From positions 1 to 8,471 of the forward strand of contig DATCGY010000227.1 in assembly GCA_036508635.1 (NCBI GenBank): DNA of 8,471 bases. Direction: 5' to 3'. Shown here piece by piece: positions 1 through 5,424 of this stretch; within the stretch, counting starts at the first letter, position 1; each line of letters opens with the position of its first letter. The position numbers and the translations under genes were made by a program. The notes under the pieces are model-generated. The model searched no databases. It had not been told where the DNA came from and worked only from the letters and a program-made list of their open reading frames with translations. The stretch comes from FEN-727 sp036508635. Lineage in GTDB: Bacteria; Actinomycetota; Geothermincolia; Fen-727; Anoxymicrobiaceae.

Positions 1-66
1 GTGATCGAAGCGATGGGGGCCGGCAAGATAGCCGCGGCCGCCATGGACGCTTACATGCGCCGGTGA
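1..66 (+). CDS. C-terminal end of FAD/NAD(P)-dependent oxidoreductase (glutamate synthase small-subunit type), partial
   Basis: The window opens inside a rightward reading frame that ends at the TGA at 64-66. The 21 visible residues read VIEAMGAGKIAAAAMDAYMR plus a final R. This is the usual ending of the GltD-type pyridine nucleotide-disulphide oxidoreductases, where the last helix carries a 'V-EA---G--AA-AID-YL' pattern after the NAD(P)/FAD-binding core. Such proteins move electrons from NAD(P)H through FAD to a partner such as GltB, or act in ferredoxin-linked complexes. Which subfamily this belongs to cannot be told from 21 residues. It converges on the TPR gene, with only 49 bases (67-115) between the two stop codons. 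No T-tract terminator is visible in that gap. The call rests on this short pattern alone. Confidence 0.55.
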   Translation: MIEAMGAGKIAAAAMDAYMRR

Positions 67-115
67 AGATAGTCGTACAGGAAAAGACCGGGGGCCGCAT
101 CCATGTTGACCGGGG

Positions 116-775
116 TCAGTCGGTATCCGCTTGCTTCTGGAGCTTGTGTGCGGCGTCGGGAGGTACTATTGCGTGGATCTTCCTCTTTCCGGCGATGACG
201 TTGTCGATCTCCTCGAGGAGGGTCTGGTAGTTTGAGTCATCGGTGACGTCAGTCTTCAACTCCATGGCTTTGAGCAGGTGATACCTCGCCTTCTGCGGGT
301 CATTCTTGAAGAAGAAGTAGATGGATGCGAGGTTGTACTGCAGGGCAGAGGAGTCAGGGTTGTAACGGAGCCCCTCGAGAGCAAGCCTGTAACCCTCATC
401 CACGCGCCCCAACCGGGCAAGCATCCAGCTCGCGTAGTAATACGCCATCGTATAGTGCGGATCGAGCCGCGTGATCAACCAGAAATACGGATATAACGCC
501 TGCTCCCTGAAGACATTCTCTTTCATGTAATCGTGATGGATGCCGTCGGTCTTCGTCCACAGGTTTGCCGCGAGCGACTGCCGCATACCTCCCAGGAGGT
601 CCAGAACGGACCTTGCGGTGTCGTATGGCGAACTCTGGTCGACGCCGCCGTTTGAAGCGGAAGAAGAATTGAGCGAGTACTGGACGAATACCGCTCCGGT
701 AAGCATGACGACTATCACCGCGATCGCCATGCCTGTCGATACCATCCGGTCTCCTGGACCTCTCCTTTTCTTCAT
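116..775 (-). CDS. Membrane-anchored TPR-repeat protein of an ABC transporter operon
   Basis: A 219-residue protein. I start it at the ATG at 773-775, although the frame stays open further upstream, because this ATG overlaps the permease stop codon (TGATG) and the upstream extension has no protein-like character. A basic start (MKKRRG) is followed by one membrane segment at about residues 11-32. A linker and a W/Y-rich region with an HHDYMKE motif come next. The C-terminal half has tetratricopeptide-like helices from about residue 90 to 180 (the runs around AYYYASWMLARLG and ALQYNLASIYFF), spaced as TPR pairs. TPR domains bind other proteins, so this is probably an extracytoplasmic or membrane partner of the ABC transporter. 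A GGAG about 12 bases upstream and the stop/start overlap suggest translational coupling. The exact role is not known to me. Confidence 0.85.
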   Translation of the reverse strand: MKKRRGPGDRMVSTGMAIAVIVVMLTGAVFVQYSLNSSSASNGGVDQSSPYDTARSVLDLLGGMRQSLAANLWTKTDGIHHDYMKENVFREQALYPYFWLITRLDPHYTMAYYYASWMLARLGRVDEGYRLALEGLRYNPDSSALQYNLASIYFFFKNDPQKARYHLLKAMELKTDVTDDSNYQTLLEEIDNVIAGKRKIHAIVPPDAAHKLQKQADTD

Positions 776-1542
776 CAGAGGTCTTTGCTCCTGAACACCA
801 GGTACGCCGCCACCATGAAGGTCGCGACGAACAGGAGTGCGTACGCCGTAACCCGCAACATGTAGGCCGCGCCTGCGCCCCCGCCGTAGCCGACCTGCTG
901 GGACAGGTTGAAGTTCTCGAGATTGGGGATGACGTAGTAGAAAGCCCAGGTGAATACCTTGCCCACTCCGAAGGCGCCTTCGACCAGCTTCTGGTGCAGG
1001 AAGCCGGTCTTTACATGGCACAGCAGATAGAAGAGCACTGCGGCGAAGGCGTTTACCGGCACGGTCACGAAAGTGGAGAGCATCATACAGAAAGCGGCTA
1101 TGACGGCACATTCGAGGAACACCGCGAACACGCCCTCGAAGATCAGGGGGGTGAAGACGTGCAGTCGTATGAATATCAGCAGGACTATCTCGAGCCCCAT
1201 CACCACAAGTATCGCGGCGATCGATACCATGATGCCCACGTATTTCCCCGCGAGGTACTGGAACCTGCTGACCGGCTTGGAGAGTATGTTGTAGATGGTC
1301 CGGCGCTCTACCTCGCCGGGAATCTGGCTCACCGACAGGATGACGGCCAGTACCACGCCGAAGAGCGAAGAGAGGCTCAACGAGATATCTCTTAGGAACT
1401 GGGCGCGGGCGCCTAGCTCGAAAGTCGGCAGGAGCGGTGATAGTGCGACAATCGCAAGCCCGAAGAGGAATACGACATAGAATACCTTCTTCCGGGCCGC
1501 GTCCTTGATGACGTTGACTGCAATCGAAAGAACGTTTTTCAA
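775..1542 (-). CDS. ABC-2 type transporter permease
   Basis: A 255-residue, very hydrophobic protein with about six membrane helices. These include residues near 20-38, 55-75, 103-128, 140-180 and the last 25 residues. The segment after helix 2 (QIPGEVERRTIYNILSKPVS) is typical of ABC-2 permeases of the NatB/NosY/Gld type, where an amphipathic coupling region carries an E-R-T-----L--P-SR pattern. It would form the membrane channel for the ATPase encoded just upstream. The start codon is TTG (1540-1542), read as Met, and overlaps the ATPase stop as TTGA. An AGGGAG ribosome-binding site lies 8 bases upstream (1551-1556), which supports the unusual start. The substrate is unknown; candidates for this family include lipids, antibiotics, sodium and exopolymers. 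Confidence 0.9.
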   Translation of the reverse strand: MKNVLSIAVNVIKDAARKKVFYVVFLFGLAIVALSPLLPTFELGARAQFLRDISLSLSSLFGVVLAVILSVSQIPGEVERRTIYNILSKPVSRFQYLAGKYVGIMVSIAAILVVMGLEIVLLIFIRLHVFTPLIFEGVFAVFLECAVIAAFCMMLSTFVTVPVNAFAAVLFYLLCHVKTGFLHQKLVEGAFGVGKVFTWAFYYVIPNLENFNLSQQVGYGGGAGAAYMLRVTAYALLFVATFMVAAYLVFRSKDL

Positions 1543-2480
1543 CCGGCCGTCTCCCTGATAGTCTCCAGGAACAGCTCCTCCAGCGAAAGTCGGAGCGGCG
1601 TTGCCGAGATCATCTCCATACCCAGACCGTGTGCCGTCTCGAGCGCGCGGAACGTAACGTCGTTTTCCACGTCCACGACTGTCCTGCCATCCGACTGCTC
1701 GATGTCACTGGCAACGGGGATGAGCGCGTCCAGCGCGGCGGGGTCTTCACCTTTGAGGATTATCCTGGTCATTCCACGCACGGCGAGAAGGTCGTCGAGC
1801 CTGCCCTGCTTCACTGTGCGGCCCATGTTGACGATGCTGACGCTGCTGCAGATGGTTTCCACCTCGGAGAGCTGGTGGCTCGAGAGGAAGATCGTCTTGC
1901 CGCGTTCCCTTAGCTGAAGGAGGATGTCGCGTACCTCTTTCTGGCCGAGCGGGTCCAGGCCGCTCGAGGGCTCGTCCATGATACCCAGGTCCGGGTCGTT
2001 CAGCAGCGCCTGCGCGATACCGAACCGCTGCAGCATGCCCTTTGAGTACTTGTCGAGCGTCAGGTGTGAGTCTCGCCTCAGGCCGACTAGGTCCAGTAGC
2101 TCGGGGGTGCGTTGAGCGAGAAGCCGGTGCTCGAGGCCGAAGAACTTCCCGTACAGCGCGAGGCCTTTTTCCGCCGTGAGGAAGTTGTAGAAGTAAGGTT
2201 GTTCGGGAAGAAATCCGAGGCGTTCGTGAGCCTTTCGGTCCCCCAGGGGGCATCCGAGCAGGGACCCATCACCCTCATCGGGGAACACGAGACCGAGAAG
2301 GACCTTGATGGTCGTGGTCTTGCCGGCACCATTAGGGCCAAGCAGGCCGAAGATGTCACCGCTTGCGACATCCAGAGACAAGTCCTCGACGGCCATCTTC
2401 CGTTTCATCCTAAGGCCGGTTCGGTAGGACTTCTTGATATTGTTAAGAGCAACCGCGGGCTTTTCCAAGGTAGTCTCCAT
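1539..2480 (-). CDS. ABC transporter ATP-binding protein (NatA/CcmA type)
   Basis: A 313-residue cytoplasmic ATPase that powers the permease encoded next to it. All nucleotide-binding motifs are visible: Walker A GPNGAGKTT (residues 48-56), Q-loop Gln94 in LPEQP, signature YSKGMLQR (145-152), Walker B LGIMDEP (165-171), D-loop SGLDP (173-177) and switch His202. The YSKGM form of the signature, in place of LSGGQ, is usual for ATPases paired with ABC-2 permeases. The roughly 80-residue C-terminal extension (from about 235) is also typical of that group. The ATG at 2478-2480 lies only about 14 bases downstream of the predicted transcription start, and no good Shine-Dalgarno sequence is seen. The first gene of the operon may therefore use a very short leader. 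The motifs are complete, so it should be active. Confidence 0.96.
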   Translation of the reverse strand: METTLEKPAVALNNIKKSYRTGLRMKRKMAVEDLSLDVASGDIFGLLGPNGAGKTTTIKVLLGLVFPDEGDGSLLGCPLGDRKAHERLGFLPEQPYFYNFLTAEKGLALYGKFFGLEHRLLAQRTPELLDLVGLRRDSHLTLDKYSKGMLQRFGIAQALLNDPDLGIMDEPSSGLDPLGQKEVRDILLQLRERGKTIFLSSHQLSEVETICSSVSIVNMGRTVKQGRLDDLLAVRGMTRIILKGEDPAALDALIPVASDIEQSDGRTVVDVENDVTFRALETAHGLGMEMISATPLRLSLEELFLETIRETAG

Positions 2481-2500
2481 AAGCGCGCGAGGACCGTTTG

Positions 2501-2506
2501 ATTATA
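2501..2506 (-). promoter_or_regulatory. Extended -10 promoter of the ABC transporter operon
   Basis: On the minus strand this reads TGGTATAAT: a perfect TATAAT with the TG of an extended -10 element one base upstream. No good TTGACA-like -35 lies at 16-18 bases, which is common for extended -10 promoters. Transcription would begin near 2494 and give a leader of about 14 bases before the ATP-binding protein ATG. Confidence 0.6.
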
Positions 2507-2665
2507 CCAGAGCCCCAGCGCGCGGACCGTGCCAGTCAGGCTCCGGCAAAGTTATGAAGCCCATCAATTTCAATTGTTTACGTGCGGGAGTGCCGGTTGA
2601 CGGAATGCAATGATTACAAGCGACAAATCCTTTACAATTGGAGTACGGAATCAAGCAAGATCGCT

Positions 2666-2670
2666 GGAGG
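2666..2670 (+). promoter_or_regulatory. Ribosome-binding site that fixes the cooT start
   Basis: GGAGG, a full Shine-Dalgarno core, stands 6 bases before the TTG at 2677. It lies inside the longer open frame that begins at the TTG at 2638, so it argues for the internal start. A weak TACAAT -10-like box lies at 2633-2638, overlapping the upstream TTG, which would then be at or near the transcription start and could not be the initiator. Confidence 0.75.
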
Positions 2671-2676
2671 GTCACT

Positions 2677-2862
2677 TTGTGTGAATCGAATGTCTACCTC
2701 CGTGATGACAACGGTGACGAGCTCGTAATGGAAGACGCGGTCCTTGTCGAGAGGGAAGGTAACCACGTCCGCGTGACCGATATCCTCGGTGAGGAAAAAG
2801 AGTTCATCGGCGACCTCGAAGAAATCACTTTCCTCGATCACCGCATCGTCATCCGCAAGTAA
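2677..2862 (+). CDS. cooT: CooT family nickel-binding protein
   Basis: A 61-residue protein beginning MCESNVYL when started at the TTG at 2677-2679. This matches the CooT family (Pfam CooT), whose members are about 60-66 residues long and begin with Met-Cys-Glu-Ser/Ala-Asn. They bind one Ni(II) per dimer through the N-terminal Cys2. Further family features are the ELVMEDA strand, the acidic 'VTDILGEEKEF' hairpin and the C-terminal 'LDHRIVI' strand. In Rhodospirillum rubrum CooT is linked to nickel delivery to carbon monoxide dehydrogenase; homologues also occur away from that operon. The frame could extend upstream to a TTG at 2638, giving 74 residues, but that would bury Cys2 and it lacks a ribosome-binding site. 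The gene stands alone between the divergent ABC operon and a long non-coding stretch. No CODH gene is in the window. Confidence 0.9.
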   Translation: MCESNVYLRDDNGDELVMEDAVLVEREGNHVRVTDILGEEKEFIGDLEEITFLDHRIVIRK

Positions 2863-2871
2863 AGGGGCTCT

Positions 2872-2959
2872 GGGTACGTTTTTTCCTCGAGGTCCTCGTG
2901 GAAAGAGCGATATCTCTCAGATGCAGGTCAACTGCGGAGTTCGACGGAAAAAAGTACCC
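2872..2959. repeat. Long inverted repeat just downstream of cooT
   Basis: The left arm GGGTACGTTTTTTCC (2872-2886) is complementary to the right arm GGAAAAAAGTACCC (2946-2959) apart from one bulged G. The pairing may continue outward as AGGG/CCCT across a small internal loop. The 59 bases between the arms hold two smaller hairpin candidates: the palindrome CCTCGAGG at 2885-2892, and GCAG/CTGC near 2923-2935. The T6 run in the left arm could help end cooT transcription, but there is no stable stem directly before it. The element could be a terminator-like structure or a miniature mobile element. Confidence 0.6.
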
Positions 2960-3004
2960 CTCGCCCTGCGATAAAGGACAATAAGAAAACTTCTATCGCG
3001 CATA

Positions 3005-3127
3005 CAGGGGTCAAACACACCTTCAGCGTTATCACAACTTGAACACGAGTCTCAGCCCCGGCTCCGGGTGGCGTGTGACAGACTTCGATGTCCTACCGCG
3101 GGGGTTGAAAGAACAGATCTGACCCTG
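3005..3127. repeat. REP-like nested palindromic unit
   Basis: The outer arms CAGGGGTCA (3005-3013) and TGACCCTG (3120-3127) pair with one bulged base. Inside are AGTCT (3048-3052) with AGACT (3080-3084), enclosing CCCGG/CCGGG (3057-3068). The outer motif, with 'gggtcagatctgtt' on the minus strand, reminds me of intergenic REP units dispersed by REP-associated Y1 transposases; this is memory, not a database result. No transposase is present here. A single copy in the window cannot show that it is dispersed. Confidence 0.4.
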
Positions 3128-3187
3128 AGGTTTTCACGCCAACCCGATCAAAGGCCCGCACAACGCCAACGAATTATCCAAAAACAA

Positions 3188-3600
3188 TTGACACGTGGTC
3201 GGGGTCCCCATCGTCAATCCAAAACCAACAATAAAACACTCCACGATGGGGGTAGCGAAGGAGCCTAACAAATTAACGTTAAACAACTGCCTAAGCGTTG
3301 GGGAGAGGACAACCGGGCCTTGGAACCGGGTCCCGATCAAGATCGGCGTATCAGACCTAATGCGGCAACTCTTGGGGATATTTGGATGGTCCAAATACTT
3401 TAACCCTGAGCTGTACCCGGTTGTCCGAACTTGGTACTGGCAACCGACTCTCCCGGCCTTGCCGGGCTTACCGGCTGCCTGTCGGATGAGAAGCGGTACC
3501 TCTGGTACTATTCTTGACTCTGGGGGGGTAAATAATCAATAAATAACCCCATCTGCGGCCAAAAACGGGAGTTAAACAGCAGATTCGCAGGCTAAACGGA
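3188..3600. ncRNA. Candidate structured non-coding element (dense hairpin array), orientation unknown
   Basis: No believable protein is encoded here. The 115-codon rightward frame at 3195-3542 has no ribosome-binding site and no recognisable composition. Perfect or near-perfect stems are packed one after another: 3206-3214/3243-3251 (9 bp, with a 28-nt loop free of G), 3307-3316/3326-3333 (8 bp with an AA bulge), 3334-3337/3343-3346, 3379-3386/3390-3397 (8 bp, 3-nt loop), 3444-3448/3481-3485 enclosing 3452-3457/3461-3466 (6 bp, 3-nt loop), 3496-3500/3504-3508, GGGG/CCCC at about 3525-3550, and ATCTGC/GCAGAT at 3551-3556/3579-3584. A perfect TTGACA (3188-3193) lies at the left edge but lacks a good -10 box. 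I do not recognise RNase P, tmRNA, SRP, 6S, group I or group II intron signatures. It may be a new structured RNA, a folded mobile element or decayed sequence. Confidence 0.35.
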
Positions 3601-3637
3601 AATATTGAACATATTAGTGATCACATGTTCAATATTT
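3600..3637. repeat. Perfect inverted repeat over the response-regulator stop codon
   Basis: AATATTGAACAT (3601-3612) and ATGTTCAATATT (3625-3636) are exact complements, extendable by one A-T pair. The 12-base centre contains the palindrome GTGATCAC (3617-3624). The right arm encodes the last residues of the regulator (ILNM) and the TGA lies in the loop. On the minus strand only a weak T-rich stretch follows, so it is a poor classical terminator. It may protect the 3' end of the mRNA, or be a protein-binding site. Confidence 0.6.
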
Positions 3638-4358
3638 TCTTAAGCTCGGAACTCTGACGGCGGCTCATGGGAATCTTGCTCTGGCCAGGATCGTTCATCG
3701 TCAGCTCGTACGACGAGCTGCCGATGCGAGTGATCGCCTTGACTTTCTGGAGGTTCACGATATAGCCGCGGTGAGCCCTGAAGAATTTGAGAGGGTCAAG
3801 CATGCGCTCGAGCTCCGCAAGCGTGTGGTTCGTTAGGAAACGGTCGTTATCGGTATGCAGGTAAGTATACTCTCTCTGGATGTTGATGAAGTTGATGTCA
3901 TCGACGTTGACGAGATATATCTTGTCGCCTTTCCGCGCAGGTATCTGCGGCCTGGCCGACTCACGATGCGTCGGCCTTTCAGACCTCTTGAGAACAGCTT
4001 CGACCCGGGCCATGAGCTCGAGCGCGCTGAAAGGTTTGGTCACGTAATCGTCGGCGCCCCCTCGCAACCCCTGAACCTTTGACTTCTCATCGGCCAGGGC
4101 GGTCAGCATTATGACCGGGAGGTCTCTGCTCTTTGGGTCGTCACGCAGCCTTGTAAGCACCTCCCAGCCGTCGATCTTAGGCAGCAGGACGTCGAGAAGG
4201 ACGAGGTCGGGGTTGTATTCTTTAATCTTTTTCAGGCCTTCTTCGCCGGTGCTGGCGGACTCGACAAGGTAGCCCTCGAGCCTGAGGCTCTTTGTGATCA
4301 TCTCGCTGATAAGGGGCTCATCCTCGACTACAAGAACCCTCAGTTTTTCTCCATTCAT
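3621..4358 (-). CDS. LytTR-type DNA-binding response regulator
   Basis: A 245-residue two-domain regulator. Residues 6-123 form a receiver domain with acidic pocket Glu12-Asp13, phospho-acceptor Asp56 (LVLLDVLLPKIDGWE), Thr86 and Lys108 (VTKPF). Residues about 146-243 form a LytTR domain: KIYLVNVDDINFI, an FFRAHRGYIVNL core, and the closing IPMSRRQSSELK helix. Phosphorylation by a histidine kinase would allow binding to paired direct repeats near promoters. No kinase gene is in the window, so this is an orphan here. The receiver resembles those of OmpR-like proteins more than the short AlgR/LytR type, a less common pairing. The ATG at 4356-4358 has only a weak purine stretch (AAGAAAG) upstream. 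Transcription probably starts at the promoter ending at 4493. Confidence 0.93.
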   Translation of the reverse strand: MNGEKLRVLVVEDEPLISEMITKSLRLEGYLVESASTGEEGLKKIKEYNPDLVLLDVLLPKIDGWEVLTRLRDDPKSRDLPVIMLTALADEKSKVQGLRGGADDYVTKPFSALELMARVEAVLKRSERPTHRESARPQIPARKGDKIYLVNVDDINFINIQREYTYLHTDNDRFLTNHTLAELERMLDPLKFFRAHRGYIVNLQKVKAITRIGSSSYELTMNDPGQSKIPMSRRQSSELKKILNM

Positions 4359-4486
4359 GAATACGGCTTTCTTTTTTAGCGGCCAGCAAGCAGGCTTTGC
4401 CCATCTCAGTCATTACTGCGAATTTTGCCGCTTCGGTGCGACCGCATGCTTACACGGTTCGAGACCGACTAAACCGGCGCGGTCAT
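4359..4486 (-). promoter_or_regulatory. Structured 5' leader of the response-regulator mRNA
   Basis: If transcription starts near 4486, the leader is about 128 bases long. Two nested structures fit it. At its 5' end GACCGC (4440-4445) pairs with GCGGTC (4479-4484) around CGGTT/AACCG (4455-4459/4472-4476). Nearer the gene, AGCGGC (4378-4383) pairs with GCCGCT (4427-4432). A minus-strand GGGCAAAGCC resembles part of the c-di-GMP-I aptamer, but the rest of that consensus is missing. The leader may control translation, which would suit the weak ribosome-binding site. The function is inferred. Confidence 0.4.
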
Positions 4487-4492
4487 GACAGG

Positions 4493-4522
4493 ATTATCCT
4501 TCATCGAGCGCCACCATGTCAA
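4493..4522 (-). promoter_or_regulatory. Sigma-70-type promoter of the response-regulator gene
   Basis: Read on the minus strand, a perfect -35 TTGACA (4522-4517) is followed after 18 bases by GATAAT (4498-4493), five of six matches to TATAAT. The predicted start is near 4486. The GTTAA-motif cluster begins 15 bases further upstream, where an activator would bind. Confidence 0.65.
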
Positions 4523-4536
4523 AAGCAACCGATGTG

Positions 4537-4603
4537 CTTAACAGACGGGAACAAGCATTCAAACAGTTAACTAGAAATTAACGCCACAATAAGCGCAGGT
4601 TAA
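4537..4603. promoter_or_regulatory. Cluster of GTTAA motifs, candidate LytTR operator
   Basis: Four GTTAA cores lie within 66 bases of the divergent intergenic region: TCTGTTAAG on the minus strand (4545-4537), ACAGTTAAC on the plus strand (4563-4571), a minus-strand core at 4582-4578 forming an inverted pair with it, and CAGGTTAAT on the plus strand (4596-4604). The first two match eight of nine positions of the LytTR half-site as I remember it ([TA][AC][CA]GTTN[AG][TG]). The two plus-strand cores are 33 bases apart, about three helical turns. The usual 12-13 base spacing of direct repeats is not met exactly. Confidence 0.4.
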
Positions 4604-4675
4604 TGCGGCGGAACGATAGTATTTATTAGCGCAGGTCGGAAGGCGCGAGAAGCGACCCAACAGAGGAGTCATGCG

Positions 4676-5395
4676 ATGGTAGACGAGAACGAGAAAGATG
4701 TTGAGCAGCCGCAGGAGGCACAAAGCGCGCCATCGCCGGAGCAGACCTCCAACGCTGTACAGGCAACGCCTGAGGCCGCGACGGGTCCGGCACCGGAGCC
4801 CGGTTCCAAGCCAGGGGCAACAGCGAATGGCGCGACCGAGCCTATTGCCGCCGTCGGAAAGACAACGGAGCCTCCGCCGCCGCGGAAAGCAAAGTCACGG
4901 TCCGGAGGAACCGACAGGGTGGAGCGCAACCAGAAGATCCTTATCGGGTTGGCAATCGCCATTCTCGCGGTGGTGGTAGTTGCCTCCTGTGTGGGACTTG
5001 CCTTCGGTATCCACGGCCGCAGGGCTAACCGGATGGAGCTCAATCGTGGAGGAGCGATGCAGCAGCTCCGCCAGCGCGGCCAGCGGTTGATGAACCGCGG
5101 ACGGCAGCTCCTGGAGAACGGTGAGGCAAGCATCATCCGGGGCAAAGTGACAGCGGTCGACGGCAACAGTGTGACGGTCGACACAGGTAAAGGAAACCAG
5201 ACGGTAAGCACCACGGGAAAGACAAGGTATCTGGGAGTCGGAAGCACCGGCGGTAACCCGGGCTTGCAACTCACCGTGGGAGAGCAGGTATCGGTCTTCG
5301 CGAAAAAAGGCTCAGATGGAAAGCTTGAAGCCGCGTTGATCAGGATCGGCGCCACGACACAGCAGCAGGCTCCAATACAGGCCCCGGTTCAATAA
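4676..5395 (+). CDS. Single-pass membrane protein with proline-rich cytoplasmic tail and small beta domain (DUF5666-like)
   Basis: A 239-residue protein. Residues 1-86 are Pro/Ala/Glu/Thr-rich and probably disordered, ending in a basic cluster (PRKAKSRSGG). Residues 88-112 form one membrane helix, so the N-terminus should be inside and the C-terminus outside. A charged Arg/Gln-rich helix follows (about 117-148). Residues 152-226 look like a small beta-barrel (IIRGKVTAVDGNSVTVDTG... LTVGEQVSVFAKKGSDGKLEAALIRIG), the pattern of DUF5666/OB-like domains. The tail is Gln/Pro-rich. The ATG at 4676 has GAGGAG 7-8 bases upstream; the ATG at 4671 in another frame stops at once. A possible GGTTAA-13-TAGTAT stress-sigma-like promoter lies at 4598-4622, a weak match. 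The molecular role is unknown. Confidence 0.88.
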   Translation: MVDENEKDVEQPQEAQSAPSPEQTSNAVQATPEAATGPAPEPGSKPGATANGATEPIAAVGKTTEPPPPRKAKSRSGGTDRVERNQKILIGLAIAILAVVVVASCVGLAFGIHGRRANRMELNRGGAMQQLRQRGQRLMNRGRQLLENGEASIIRGKVTAVDGNSVTVDTGKGNQTVSTTGKTRYLGVGSTGGNPGLQLTVGEQVSVFAKKGSDGKLEAALIRIGATTQQQAPIQAPVQ

Positions 5396-5400
5396 GCTAG

Positions 5401-5424
5401 AAAAATGGAGGTCTTAAGACGACC
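5401..5424 (-). terminator. Possible terminator of the RsbRD-like gene
   Basis: On the minus strand, GGTC/GACC (5424-5421 with 5413-5410), including the ten-base palindrome GTCTTAAGAC at 5411-5420, is followed by TCCA and a T5 run (5405-5401). The stem is short, so this is a weak candidate and may act together with the larger hairpin at 5427-5461. Confidence 0.35.

Noticed and set aside
776..1111. Upstream extension of the TPR protein frame to 1111
   Set aside because: The added 112 residues are Arg-rich shadow sequence of the permease gene. The ATG at 775 overlaps the permease stop and is followed by a proper membrane anchor.
3262..3304. An attC-like pair (GCCTAAC ... GCGTTGGGG)
   Set aside because: The R boxes match only partly, the inner L boxes do not pair, the spacing is too short, and there is no integron integrase or cassette.
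3134..3394. An 86-codon leftward open frame in the hairpin block
   Set aside because: It starts with TTG inside a perfect hairpin, has no ribosome-binding site and shows no family pattern.
3490..3515. T-box-like string on the minus strand (AGAGGTACCGCTTC)
   Set aside because: The T-box bulge consensus is not complete, there is no specifier stem, and no aminoacyl-tRNA synthetase or amino-acid gene follows.
3195..3542. A 115-codon rightward open frame starting with GTG
   Set aside because: No ribosome-binding site before the GTG or the internal ATG, no recognisable domain, and the stretch is packed with hairpins. The opposite strand is open as well over much of it, which suggests chance.
4378..4432. 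Partial c-di-GMP-I riboswitch (minus-strand GGGCAAAGCC)
   Set aside because: The GNRA-capped first stem and the second stem of the aptamer are missing; only a short core string matches.
4451..4476. tRNA T-arm-like GGTTCGAGACC
   Set aside because: No acceptor stem, D-arm or anticodon arm can be placed around it.
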